64,000 nt of DNA from Closterium sp. NIES-65 (GCA_948144175.1 CANXME010000396.1:1-64000), one strand, 5' to 3'; positions 22,330-35,239 are shown, numbered from the stretch's first letter. Notes: a model not told the origin generated them from the letters alone. Translations and numbers: made by a program.

Positions 22330-24556
22330 GGACGGGGCCGCGACAGGGTCGGGGCAGGGCCGGGGTCGGGGTCGAGGCAGGGCCGAAAGGGGCAGCGACG
22401 AGGCCGCAAGGGGCGGCGACGGGGCCGCTGGAGGCGGCGACGGGGCCGATAGGGGCGGCGACGGGGCCGCTGGAGGCGGCGACGGGGCCGCTTGAGGCGG
22501 CGACGGGGCGGATAGGGGCGGCGACGGGGCCGGGAAGGGGCCGCGAGGGGCCTGAAAGGTCGGCGACGGGGCTGGTAGGGGCGGCGACGGGGCCGCTGGA
22601 GGCGGCGACGGGGCCGCGAAGGGGCCGCGAGGGGCCTGAAAGGTCGGCGACGGGGCCGGTAGGGGTGGCGACGGGGCCGTAAAAGGCGGCGACGGGGCCG
22701 ATAAGGGCGGCGACGGGGCCGCGAAGGGGCCTAGCGAGGGGCACGCCACGGGGCGTGCAGTAGACAGAGTAGCAGCGGAAGCAACAGGCCAGGAACGTAG
22801 TTTGCTCTGATAGCATGTCAAAATGAACGAGAATAGGAGGCTATGTAAAGCCTAGGGTTGAGGCTTAGGAAAGTAGCGAGAGGAAATGCAAGCCAAAAGA
22901 GGGGTTCACTAATGAGAATAGCAAGTACAAATAGGTAAACAGCAACACAAGGAGGTGCACCACCAAACATGATGCAATATCTATACTACAACTTGTCAGA
23001 ATGTTATCTTATGCTCTAGCCTGTAGTGGGGTGCTCTATAGCGAGTACAACCCTTCTAGGGTTTGCTATTTGTATCCCCATTCTTGCTAGTGCAATCCCT
23101 CTTCTTTCTTCTAAACTTTCACATGCTATCAGAGCAGGTCGATCCCCTTGGATCGATCATGTGGGTGGGTTACCACCTCCTCGCTTCCGCTGCAACTACC
23201 TTTCACTACTGTCTGAGCCGCACGCCCCCTAGCGTGCGGCACTTTTTCTTCCCGCCGTGCGCCCCGAGGCGCGCGGCGGTTTTCTGCACGCCGTGCGCCC
23301 CGAGGCGCGCGGCGGTTTTCTGCCCGCCGTGTGCCCCGAGGCGCGCGGCGGTTTTCTGCCCGCCGTGCGCCCCGAGGCGCGCGGCGGTTCTCTGCCCGCT
23401 GTGCGCCCCGAGGCGCGCGGCGGGCTTCTGCCCCGTCGTTCGCCACGTCGCCCTCTGGAGGCGCCGCGACGGGCGACGGGGACCCGTCGCGGCGCACCGA
23501 GGGCGCGCGCCTCGGCCCCGTCGCCCTACCTGCGCCCCGGCCCCGGCCCCGCCTGCGGCCCCTTTTCCCGTCGCCCGTCGCGGCTCCCTCGGGGGCCGCT
23601 TACCTGGGGGAGGGGGGCGAGCGCCGCCCCTTCTGCTGCCTCTCTTGGCGCCCTGGGAGGCCGCGCGTCGGTTCCCCCCCCCCCCCCCCCCCCTCCCTCG
23701 TAACCTCCCTACCCGCCATCCCGCCCTGCCTGTATTAGGGTTTGGGGAGTGGCGAGTAGGGGGTGGCGAGTATGGGGGTGGCACTTCTGCATTCCTCCCT
23801 TTGCTCCTCCTCCTCCTTTGTCTCCCACTGCTGCAGCTGTCGCTGAGGGGGGTGGATGTGTGGGAGACTGGGGTTTAGGGTTTAAGGGGGGTGCGTGGGA
23901 GTGGAGCTAGCGGTGTAGCAGCGGGTGTGTGCCAGGGGGAGTGGGATAGTTTTGGGAAGCTGTTTGGAGGTTGTCGTCGTGTCGCCAGCAGCACCTGTAT
24001 TCCGGGGACTTCGTCCGGTAGCCCAGTCGTAGCCAGCTGTGCCAGCCGCCCGTGGGTCCGTTGCTCGTCTGCCGCTACTTTAGCCGCGGGGCCTGTTACT
24101 CTTGTATTCCGGGGACTTCGTCCGGTAGCCGCTGTGCTAGTCTGCCTCCTGTTGCCCGTGTGTCTGCAGCTTCAGACGTCGCCTCCTATCTCCTCTCCTC
24201 TCACTCTCTCTCCTCCTCCTCGCTTGCCCGTTGTGACTACCACTAGCTTTGCTCATAATTGTACCCTTTAAACTATTGCTTCTTGAACTTGTGCTCAGAA
24301 TGTGTGGTGACATTGTGATCCACCCTGAGCTTGTACTGCTTTGCTTGCTCTGCTGATTACACCCCACTTTGGCTATGGGGGTGTGTCAGAATGTTATCTT
24401 ATGCTCTAGCCTGTAGTGGGGTGCTCTATAGCGAGTACAACCCTTCTAGGGTTTGCTATTTGTATCCCCATTCTTGCTAGTGCAATCCCTCTTCTCTCTT
24501 CTAAACTTTCACACAACTGCAAACGATTATATAAAATATGTAAACATATTTTGACA
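22330..24556 (-). mobile_element. Second non-autonomous LTR element, incomplete, split by TRIM copy 2
   Basis: A 216-bp LTR (22,816-22,993 plus 24,519-24,556) runs TGTCAAAATGAAC...TATTTTGACA on the plus strand. Beside it lie a PBS (GCTATCAGAGC read on the minus strand, plus-strand 22,804-22,815) and a GC-rich interior of GGCGACGGGGCCGCT-like repeats back to about 22,330. The other LTR is not visible, so the left boundary is approximate. Inserted in Copia-B copy 1; interior repeats cover about 22,334-22,740. Confidence 0.65.
22994..24513 (+). mobile_element. TRIM-like non-autonomous LTR element, copy 2
   Basis: 1,520 bp with 130-bp LTRs (22,994-23,123 and 24,384-24,513; one difference seen) and a perfect 5-bp target duplication CAACT. 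PBS at 23,124-23,138, 36-bp array 23,240-23,440, poly-C run about 23,671-23,692, purine tract CTATGGGGGTG before the 3' LTR. It landed in the LTR of the element at 22,330-24,556. An uninterrupted frame of about 270 codons crosses the interior, but other frames are open too. Looks whole for its class and young. Confidence 0.92.
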
Positions 24557-27518
24557 GGACTCTCTTGGTCCAATCTCCCGCCCAGATCCGTTTGCACGAT
24601 TCATCGAAGGCACCACGACCCCGCTCACCATCATCCCCGACCGCGAATTTCTCGCGCTCTACCTCACAACGGCACCTGCAGAAGGGGAGGCAACGATAGA
24701 AGCAGAAACAGAGGAGCAGGACAACGAAGCAGAACCAGGAGAAGAGGAAGAACCTCCACTCCAGATCCCGCAACTCACGGCGGAGGAGGCATCAGAACAT
24801 CACACCCGCTACAAGCGTACTTCCGGCATTCGCGCCGAGGACGATCTCTGGCACCAGCGGATGGGACACCCCTCGCGCCAGACTCTCGCCAACTGCCTCC
24901 GCGCTAAAGTATTCCTGCCAGGAGCACTGCTGCGCCCCGACGGAACGGAATTACAACACACCACCCCTCATCCAACCACTTGCACTGTCTGTCCCACAGC
25001 TGCACTCTCCCACACCGCTTATCCCTCTCTGGAGCCGAGTACCAACCGCTACAAAAATTTGGAGAAGGTGTACAGTAACTTCATCGTGCTCACCTGCGAC
25101 GGACTCAACGGCGAAAAATACACACTGACCTTCATCGATGCCTACTCACGCCACGTGTGGGTCGCCAACGTCGACGCCCGCTCCAAGGCTCCGGAGCAAG
25201 GTGTCGCCAAAAGGGTCAACCGCACGCTCATGACCAAAGTCCGCGCCATCATGAACCAGACCGGCCTGCCAAAGAAATTTTGGCCCTACGCCATGAATCA
25301 CGCGGTGCGCCTGCACAACCTCCTCTCCACCACCGCCAACAAGGATAACCTGTCCCCTCACATGAAGTGGACCGGCTCAAGGGGAGACCCCTCCATGCTG
25401 AGAGTTTGGGGGTGCATGGTGCAATATCGGCCGACTTCAGCAACAATCAGCAAGTTCGTTCATCGTGCGCGCTGGGGAGTTCATTTGGGGCTCAGTCACG
25501 AGCATAAAGGTTGGCTCATTCTTGACATCGACAGCAAGGAGATCGTTCCTGCGCGTGACATCCTCTTCTATGAACGACTCACCATGAAGCTGTGGATCGA
25601 GGACGAGCGCCGAAACCAGGCACGCGACTATGTCAACAGCGGCCGCAGCTTCGCGACTCCAGAAGATGCAGCAGCAGCGACAGTACTGGACCGTGATGAC
25701 ACCGACGAACAGCCCGGCATTCCTCCTCACCCGCGCGACGACGACGACAATGACATCGATGACGACCCCGCGCCAGGACCATCATGGCGCCAAGCACAGC
25801 CAAGCACCGCAGCACCTGGCTATGAGAGCGGAGATGACGACGTGGTGGAAGTCCCCACCAACACAGACACCACCAATGTATCAAGCCTTCAACTTCTCGG
25901 CCTGCACACATCTGTCTCTACCCTTGCACGGGCCGTGGAGCCAAAGAATCCTCGCCAGGCCCTAACCGGTCCTCACGCCAAGGAGTGGCGTGCTGGGATG
26001 GATGCGGAGCTAAAGGCGCTGGAATCGCGTGACACCTGGGTCCTAGTCGACGTGCAGCAGTGAAGGGGAGGAGGGTGCTCAGCGGGAAGTGAGTTTTTCG
26101 CCTGAAAACTAACGCTGACGGCACTATCGACCGTTTCAAGGCACGCTGGGTCATACGCGGGTACGATCAGCGCCATGGCATCGACTTCGATCAAACCTTC
26201 GCTCCCGTCAGTCGCCACACCTCAGTCCGGATTCTACTCGCCATTGCCGCCGCGAAGCACCTGCCACTGCGACAGATCGACGTAAAGAACGCGTTTTTGT
26301 ATGCGTTGGTGGACGCCACCATCTTTGTGGAGCACCCGCACACCTACGGGGAAGGTGATCCCAGGGTCTGTCAACTGAAGAAGTCCCTCTACGGGATCAA
26401 GCAGGCGCATCGCCTCTGGCAGCAGCACCTGCACAAAATTCTCCTCGAAATCGGCTTCAAGCAACTCCCACACGACCCGGGAATGTATCGCCTTCACTTC
26501 AGTGGAGACTACATCCTCCTGACAGTCTACATCGACGACCTGCTGTACACGGGCACCTGGAACAAACTCCTGGATCAGTTTCAGGAGAACCTGGCGCAGC
26601 GCGTAGACATCACGATCAACCTCGAAGTGAAGCAGTTTTTGGGGTTAAACATCACTTACGCGCCAGAAGCAATCCATCTGTCAGCCTCCAAGTATGCAGA
26701 GCAGCTGGGAGAACGCTTCAACATCTCTCCCGCACCACTCTCAACTCCCTACCGCAACCCCAGCACCAACTACAAACCGGATAACAAACCACTGTCACCC
26801 GCAGGACTCCAACTGTACCAGCAGCAACTGGGTTGTCTGCTGTTCGCCTCTGTCACCTGTCGACCCGGCCTTTCGTACATCGCTAGCCAACTGGCGCAGT
26901 ATTCTCGCAAGCCAGTAGCTGAGAACCAGCTGGACCTGGAACGCGCCTTACAGTACTTCATCTCCACGCCTGACATTGGGCTCTCCTATGTCACGCTGAC
27001 GACGACCTCCTTCAACTTCAACGGCAACGTGGACGCAGATCACGCCGCTAACCCTGACAATCGACGGTCCCGAACCGGCTTTGTTTTTCGCCTGGAACCA
27101 ACTGGGCCAATCTCCTGGAACTCACAAAAGCAGGAGCTGGTTGCCCTGTCGTCGGCTGAAGCAGAAAACATCGCCGCGACAGCAGCAGTTCGCGAAGGCC
27201 TGTACCTGCAAGAGCTGTTACAGGAAGCGAAAATTCCAACCTCGCCTACCTTTCGCCTTCACTGCGACAACCAGAGTGCCATCAGGATTGCGAACAAGCC
27301 TGGTTTCGTGAACCGCACGAAGCACATCGCACTTCGGTATTTTTTCGTCAAGGACGAAATTGACCAAGGCAAAGTTGACCTCGCCTACTGCCCGACTACT
27401 GAGATGGCAGCAGACTTCCTCACCAAGCGCCTGCCACGTCAGCAGTACAAGCACTGCTCTGACCTCACCGGAGTAGTCAAGCGAGTCAGCTCCTCCTGCG
27501 CCCAGGAATGAAGGGGAG

Positions 27519-27919
27519 TGTTACGATATGAATTTTTATGAGTAAGGCATTCTTGTATGCTGCAGGAGCCGACTCTACCGAGTACGAAGTCGAGGAGTCA
27601 GAAGAGTCGAAGCGACGCAGCAACCGTCTGACCAAGACCGATGCAGGCAGAAACACTTGAAATGAAAAGAGCGGGAACAGGTTCAAAACGGGATCCCGCG
27701 CCGCACGGTTTGAATTTGCGAATGTACCCTTTAGAGTACATGGCTAGTCTAGGTCTTTTCGTATTCCCCAGTACTCTTATATAAACTCGATGTATGCATG
27801 CTTTTATCAACTCAGTCATTTACATTCACTTTGACCTGAGATTCAAAACTTCCGCTGCAACACTACTCTGCGATCAACCCTGAGCGATCCTTCACTAATT
27901 TCCACTTGGGATTGTAACA
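27519..27919 (+). repeat. 3' LTR of Copia-B copy 1
   Basis: 401 bp, TGTTACGATATG...GATTGTAACA, with inverted TGTTAC/GTAACA ends, directly after the purine-rich AATGAAGGGGAG that follows the RNase H region. Confidence 0.8.
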
Positions 27920-28967
27920 CTGCTTGCCCTAGCAGTAACCGGTAGAAATATATTTGGTGCAATACATTGTTACGAAAAAGACCCCGTTAACTTCCAATCT
28001 AACGGATTTTCCTGTTAAAATTATCGTGCAAAATAGTCGCCCGCAGGAATCTTGTCAGAATCCAAACCACTAGACCATTGGGATAAAATGGCTTATTTCA
28101 GTAGCGCGTCAGTGCGCCCATAACCCCACAGGCGAACGCGCCTGTAACCCTCTCCAGGATCAATCGGGCATCCACAGGGCAGATCTACTGACACCCCCCC
28201 ACACTGGGAGGCCCAGGACTAAGCACAGTGGTACCGGCCTACATGTGCATACACTGGAATTCGAACCTGAGACCGCTCTGATACCATATCAGAATCCCAA
28301 CCACTAGACCATTGGGATAAAAGGGCTTATTTCAGTAGCGGGTCAGTGCGCCCATAACCCCCCAGGCGAACGCGTCTGTAACCCTCTCCAGGATCAATCG
28401 GGCATCCACAGTGCAGATCTACTGACAAATCTTTGTCAGGCGCCAAACAGAGCGCGGTAAAATACGAATGAAACGAAATCGAAAACACATTTGATTGTTG
28501 CACCCATTGCACACTTTTTGTGCTGCGTCAGCTGTTACAGAGTGTTTTTAGTGGCACTTCCAGACAAATTTGCAAAGCAGAACTGGGGTATCGATGGTTT
28601 TGCATACCATCAGATAGGGTTACCAGACTAATTTGCATGTCTATAATGTTGGCCCATTACGATTGGGTTTTAGTATTTTTGAAATTAGCTAATTGGTTGG
28701 GTGCAAGCGGTAATTTTGTTGAGTTTCAAGATTTTTTTGCGGGAGTTACATGTGTGACCATTCGTGTGATTTTTTACCAGTTGTTAGTGACTGAATCCGT
28801 GACCCCACTTACCAAACCCGTCAGCAAACCCGATACGGTAACCGTACGCTTTACTTTTTAACCGTTCACGTTATCGAGTCCAATGATGGTTACTTGTGAC
28901 ATATTTTTTCTTTATGAGAAACTCCGACCGCACGACCACATGTTCGATGACAAAACGGCAGGACTTG
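27920..28967. other. Unclassified AT-richer DNA around mini element copy 3
   Basis: Outside the insertion at 28,053-28,427 I see no gene. The longest frame (about 113 codons near 28,520) has no recognisable family and AT-rich, low-quality codon content. Probably old intergenic or element-derived DNA. The last five bases (ACTTG) are the target duplication of Copia-A copy 5. Confidence 0.5.
28053..28427 (-). mobile_element. Mini LTR element copy 3 (SMART-like), complete
   Basis: 375 bp: 141-bp LTRs at 28,053-28,193 and 28,287-28,427, 93-bp interior, perfect 5-bp target duplication AATCT. The minus strand shows the PBS TGGTATCAGAGC, a B box with one extra base (plus-strand 28,256-28,267), and an unchanged TGGTCTAGTGGTTGGGATTC D arm in the LTR end. 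Same layout as copy 1. Confidence 0.9.
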
Positions 28968-29089
28968 TGAGGAAATTAGAACGAGAATGAAATGACTATG
29001 GAATGAAAGTGATACAAATATGCAACCCTAGAAATGTGTACCCCATATGGGCTACCCCAATAAAGCCTAGACCACATTATAATTTGACA
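28968..29089 (-). repeat. 3' LTR of Copia-A copy 5
   Basis: 122 bp. Minus-strand reading starts TGTCAAATTATAATG and ends AATTTCCTCA. The target duplication ACTTG is at 28,963-28,967. Confidence 0.9.
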
Positions 29090-32000
29090 CACCCCCATAG
29101 GCAAAGTGGGGGAGAACAAGGGGTCACAAGACCAGTCAAGCAAAGCAAAGCAAAGCTCAGGGTGGATCACAAAGTCACCACACATTCCGAGCACAAGTTC
29201 AAGGCCAGAAGGCTAGTTCACATGCAGGAGCACATATATATGTATATAAGAGGCTAAGCAAATAAGAGCAGGTGTATATATATGTGACAGTACAAGCAAG
29301 GTCAAGTAGTGAGCAAGTGAGGCAAGACAGGCACAAGACCAAGCTGAGTACAGAAGCGCTGATGATCACAAGGCGCAAGTGCCTTGGTGAAAACATCAGC
29401 AGTGTTGGCCTCAGAGGCCACGTACGCAAGCCGCAACTGACCACGCTGGTGTAGCTCACGAGCAAGGAAGTAGTGAAGAGGAATGTGCTTTATTCTGTGC
29501 TCCTGTCTCTGCTCTCGACACAAGGCCAGCATGGCCTTGTTGTCTACGTACAGGACTGGAGGAGAACGAGGCGGCTCTCCAAGGTCGTCAGCAGGTAGGT
29601 GAGCCAGCGAAGCTCCTGTGCAGCCATGGCCCCGGCGTAGATCTCGGCCTCACAACTAGAGCCGAGAACAGAAGACGAGCGAGTAGCCCGCCACGAAACA
29701 GAGCCGGAACCAAGGCTGCAGGTGTAACCCTGTGACGACCGCTGCGTAGCCTGGTCGTCAGCCCAAGAAGCGTCCGCTTGTCCAGTGAGGACCACTGGAC
29801 TCCGCCCTCCAAGCACTAGCCCCATGCCCGACGTACTGCACAAGTAGCGCAACACCCTCTTCGCTGCAGCCATGTGCTCTGGTCGGTGTCTCCCAGGAGC
29901 AACATAGCGTGCAAGAATGCTAAGAGGGTATGCAAGGTCAGGTCGTGTGCAGGTCATCAGGTACATGAGGCAGCCAACAAGCTCTGGGTACGGGCCACTC
30001 GACTCTACGGACTCATCCGAAGGCAGAGCTGAGAGCGAGTGGCGAGTAGGCAGAGGAGTGGGCTGAGGCGAGGAGTACGTGAAGCCGAAGCGCTGAAGGA
30101 CCTGCTGCACCATGTGTGACTGAGTCAGGGTAATGGTGCGGCGTGCTCTGTCCCGGGTGATCTGCAAGCCAAGGTAGCTGCGCAGTTCACCCAGGTCTGT
30201 GCACGTGTGTCTCTTCTGCAGCTCGGACTTCACGTGGGCGAGTCCAGCAGTGTCAGCAGTGGCAAAGACCAAGTCGTCGACGTACACGAGGATGTAGAAC
30301 GGCGGCAAAGAGGTGTCGGTGCGTAGAAACAGCGACGGGTCAGCAGTAGAGGGAGCAAACCCAAGAGCCGCAAGCGTAGTCCTCAGTGTGTCGTGCCACT
30401 CGCGCGGTGCCTGGCGGAGACCGTAGACTGGCCGTCGGAGTCTCCACTGGGTGCCAGGAGGGAAAGTCCCAGTGAAGCCAGGTGGACGGCGCAGCCAGAT
30501 CTCCTCGTGCAGGCTACCCTGCAGGAAAGCAGTGCTGAAGTCAAGGGAGTGAAGCTCGTAGTCACGCTGAGCGGCTATGTGTAGCAGCACCCGAAGAGTG
30601 GTCATCTTCGGGGTGGGAGAGAAGGTCTGAAAGTAGTCAACTCCCTGCCGCTGACTCAAGCCACGAGCCACGTACCGCGCCTTGAAGAAAGGCGGGGAGC
30701 CCGGCGGCCGCTTCACCCTGAAGATCCACATGCCACTGACGATGTTCGCCCCAGGTGGGGGAACAGCGTCAACGTAGGTGCCTGTGGACTTCCAGGAAGC
30801 CATCTCTACATCCATACCTGCCTGCCACTGAGAGGAGTAGGGACCCTCTACGGCCTCCGCGTAAGAGCGCGGAGTCGGGATGTCAAGTGCATCCGGGTCT
30901 CCCTCAGGGGTAAGCAGTACGGACACGAGATGAGGTGAAGCAGCAGCCAGACACTGGAACTCCTCCTGCCTGTCCACAAGGACGTCCGTGCCAAGAGCAC
31001 ACTCACCCCCGACGGACGGAGGACAGACAGATGCAGACTCAGCAACGAGACTAGCAGCGTAGTCTAGACGACAGCGAGCAGCAAAGTCGACGAGCTCAGC
31101 AACAAGAGCAGACGCAGCAGTGGACTCAAAAGAGGGGTCAGTGACGACAGTAGCAAGGAGACGCGTGACAGTAGGACTGGCAGCACGAAGAGAGTCCGAC
31201 TCCGGGTCGGCAAGGGCAGGAAGAGAGGACTCAGGAGGAGAAGGCAAAGGGGCACGCAGAGGAGCAGTGGACGGACGCAGAGACATCCGGTGCGTGCCAG
31301 GGACAGGAGAAGGACGCTGACGCGAACCGCGACCACTAGCGCGAGCAGCACGAACCGGCGACGCAGGGCGAGACGCAGGCTCACGATGCTCAGCAAGACC
31401 TCCAGTAGGACCAGTGTAGGGAGAAGGAGCAGGCAGTGGGGAGGCCGGCGGTAACTGTGACTGTGACTGGACAGGCGGTGGACACTCTAAGGGAGGAGGA
31501 AGACCAAGAACCTGCTGAAGGAGCGGAACAAAGTACGGCCGAGGCCGCGCGGCGACTCCAGACACAGCAGGGACAGCACCAGCACCCCCAGTGGCAGCAC
31601 CAGCGCCAACAGCACCTCCAGCTCCAGTACCTCCAGCAGCACCAGCAGCACCCGCAGCAGGACAACCGCTAGGACTGACAGCAGTAGCCTCAGCGCCAAC
31701 ACCCTCAGCAGCTCCGACTCCAGTCGCACGCGCAGGCCCAGCAGCTCCAGCACTCCCAGGGTTAGCACCTCCGAGACCGGCGGCACCAGCACCCTCAGCA
31801 GCCGAAGAAGCACCAGCTCCAGCAGTACGCCTCCAGCGCCGGGCAAACCACTCGCGCAGCTCCTGTGGTGAGATTGGCTCCCACCGAGACGAAGCACCCG
31901 GAGAACCACCAGGCCCAGCACTGCCAGACGCCACACGAGCAGGTCCAGCGGCCGCGGGCTCCGCACCCCCAGGCTCAGCAGCTCCAGACTCACTACCCCC

Positions 32001-35000
32001 AGGCTTAGTAGCTCCAGACGCAGCACCCCCAGGCTCAGCAGCTCCAGACGCAGCACCCCCAGGTGAAGGACCCCCAGGCTCAGCACCCTCAGTCGTAGCA
32101 CCCCCAGGCTCAGTACCCCTAGGCTCAGCACCCATTCGCGCAGCACCCCCAGAGTCAGCACCCCCAGGCTCAGCACCCGCAGCAGTACCAGAGTCACCAG
32201 CAACCTCGACCGGCTCAACTGCGTCTACCTGGGACACACCTGAAGGGGCAGGACCCTGAGGGGGGAGGGGGTCTACCTGGGGGGACCTGGCACAAGGAAG
32301 TGCGGCGGCGGGGGGAGGGAAGGAGTGCGGTAGGGGAAGAGACGGTAGTAGGGGACCGACTCGTCAAACGTGACGTCCTAGGAGGACAGAACACGACGAG
32401 AGGAGGGGTGGTAGAACTGCCACCCTAGTGCGTCAGGGGGGAAGCTAAGGAAGACACAAGGAGCAGCACGAGGGGACAGTTTGTCCGCAGACAAGTCGCG
32501 GACAAACGCCCGAGATCCCCAGACACGGAACGCAGACGCATCGCCTACCTTCCCCGTCCACAGCAGAGCTGGGGAGGTCTCCGGCATGGAGACCCTGGGG
32601 TGAAGGTTGATCTGATGCGCCGCGTACCGAACCGCAAACGGCCACAGAAAATGGGGGGCAGCCGCATGCATCATGGACGTACGAGCGACGTCCATGACCA
32701 TGTCAATGCGGCGCTCAGCAATCCCATTTTGCTGTGGAGAGTCCGGAAGCGTAAAGGTCTGGCGGATGCCTCGCGCACGGCAGTAGGCTCGCAGAAGGCC
32801 AGAGGAGAACTCTCCACCTCGGTCAGAGTGCAGACGCAGAACAGGAAAGTCCGAGCCGAAGCTCCTCCTGAGCTGGAGACGAGCTGCGCGGATCCAGTCG
32901 ATCAACACCTCAGTGACATCACCCTTGCTGCGCAAGGGGAAGACTGAGGTGTAACGCGAGTAGTCGTCAACCACCAATAGGAAGTAGCGCTCGTGACCCT
33001 GTCCACGGACGCGGGCCGGGCCCCACACGTCCATGTGAAGCGTTTGCAGCGGGGCCTCTGTCGGGGGAAACTGAGAGGAGTGAGGGGCAGCCCGGAGCCG
33101 CCCCTCGACACAGGGAACACAGGAAGGACTAGGCCCTGGAGGAAGGGGAGGGAGGGACCGGGGGAGACCAGAGACAAGGACACGGGAAGCCATGCCTCGG
33201 AGACGAGGCAGGGAGGGGTGACCAAGACGGTGGTGCCACAGGAGAGTCTCGTGAGACAGGAGGCGACACGAGCAGGGGGCAGACTCAGGACCAGACCTGG
33301 ACGCTGCAGCAAACACCTGACCCGACGCAGCTACCTGGCTAGACGCAGGGACAGGAGGAGACCCAGTGGTCAGGGTGTAGAGGCTCGACCCTGGCCGACG
33401 TGTAAACGTGGCCAGGTGCCGGCCTGTGCGAGCGTCCGAGCAGTGGGTCACCCGCTGACTCGCAGGAGTAAACTGGTGAACCCCCCCATCCTGCAGGTCA
33501 GCACCACTCACCAAGTTCGTAGAGAACGAGGGGAGGTAAAGACCAGACAAGGTGCCAGAGGGGGCAGCCGGACACGGGAGGACAGTGGAGAAGTGAGAGA
33601 GGACAGGACCCCCAGAGGGGTCTGCCAGGGAGACTGCAACCGGCCGACCAAGCGGCGTGAGTGTGGTGCGGTCTCGAAAGAAGGAGCGAGAAGCCCCTGA
33701 GTCAAGTGTGAAGGTGAGGGAGGCCGAAGCCGACGTGGTACCTGAGAGCGCAGACTCACCAGCACCTGAGGGCGCAGACGCACTGGCACCTAGAGCTGCA
33801 GCCTTACCAGCACCTAGAGCAGCAGTACCAATGCCCGGGTCGGGCAGGAAACACCGGTAACAGTCACCCTCATCACTAATAGTCACAGCATACATGGCAG
33901 CAAGGATAGCATCAAAGTCAAGATCCTAGATAGCTACGCGTGCCCTAGAAAGCTCTCCCCAGCGGGGGATCTCACTGGCCTCCGGGAACTGGTGACGCCA
34001 AGCGTCCGTCAGGCGGCCAAAGCAGCGCTGGGTGGGGTGGGCACCCCCACACTGCTCACCCGCGCGGTCGCCGGAGCGAAGGACGTAGGTGCATGGACCA
34101 AAACCCCCACCACGCTGACGCTGCGCGTACCACTCACAGAGCTGCTGAGGGGGGGGAATGTCCCGAGAACGCTGCTGCTGCTGCTGGCGCTGACCACCAC
34201 CAGGGCTGCTCTGCTGCGAAGCGCCACCCCGACCACCGCCACCTCCTCCACCACCGCCTCCTCCACCTCCGCCACCACCGCCGCCTCCGCTAGCACCGCC
34301 GCCGCCTCCGCCGCCTCCGCCTCCACTGCTGCCACCGACACCTCCACCCCCGCCACCACTCCCACCGCCACCCCCACTCCCTCCGCCGCCTCCACCGCCA
34401 CCTCCACCGCCCCCGCTAGCTCCACCCGCGCCCTTTCCCCCCTTGCCCTTGCCAGAGCGGCGTCTCCCGCTAGGGGCAGACGCCGCACCGACCGACTCAA
34501 GACCAACGAGGTCGGCCGCAGCGGCAGAGGCGACAGAGGGCAAAAGGGGGGAAGGAGAACACCCCTCAAAGATGGGGGTGCGAGGGTCACCACGAGAGGC
34601 TCCTACTGCGACTATGCTCTTCTCCGCTGCTAGGAGGGCCTTCTCTAAGAGGTCAACAGTGAGAGTGGTGGGACAGACTGAGAGGAAGTGGTCCCTGACT
34701 ACACGAAGGGAGTCAGGGAGGCGGGTGACTATATAATAGAGAGTGATGTACATGGGGGGGGGGTTCTTGGCGCAGAACTCAGCAGGAAGCGCGGCGCGGT
34801 AGCGAGTGTCAGTAGTGCGGAGGTGCGTAATGAGGTCAGCGACTGTGGGAAAGGCAGCAAGGTCAAGGAAGAGGTACGGTAGCATGAGGCGGCTCAGTGC
34901 AGCAGTGGCAGGGGAAGAGTAGCGCGCAACTACAGCGTCGTACAAGGTCTGAGCACTCTTGTACTGACTAAAGTGCGCGCGCTCAGTGGTAGGCAGGTGG

Positions 35001-35239
35001 CGACGCACAGCAAGACGTGCAGCATCATCGCGCGTGGCCCACTGGGAGCGAACAGTGGGGTCAGCATCAGCAGCAGGGGCAGGAGAGGCGCCAGAGGTGA
35101 GGTCAAAGAGAGAGAGACCGTCTGCCCTATCGCACTGTAAGAACAGCTGCAGGTCGTCGACCCAGACCTCAAAGTCAATGGCTCGACCCTCAGCGTCAAA
35201 CGCGAGGACACTAGGGGTAGTCATGACAACAGTAGACTA

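Larger units (their letters stand above)
13708..27919 (+). mobile_element. Copia-B copy 1, old host of nested insertions
   Basis: A second Ty1/copia family. Its own pieces are 13,708-14,148 (protease/pre-integrase boundary), 21,596 to about 22,330, and 24,557-27,518, followed by the 3' LTR. Pre-integrase zinc-binding region about 24,840-25,000, integrase core about 25,070-25,580, RT about 26,100-26,850 with the YIDD motif near 26,530, RNase H about 27,020-27,450. A gypsy element and a non-autonomous LTR element separate the pieces. The 5' LTR is not recognised. It is the oldest layer here and is broken, with several breaks besides the insertions. Confidence 0.83.

Noticed and set aside
23870-23890. 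Telomere-like GGTTTAGGGTTTA in the TRIM interior and near 46,290
   Set aside because: Only one or two units, part of element or hairpin sequence; no telomeric array.
28520-28861. 113-codon frame in AT-richer DNA
   Set aside because: No family resemblance, no conserved motif, no neighbour context; a frame of this length is expected by chance.
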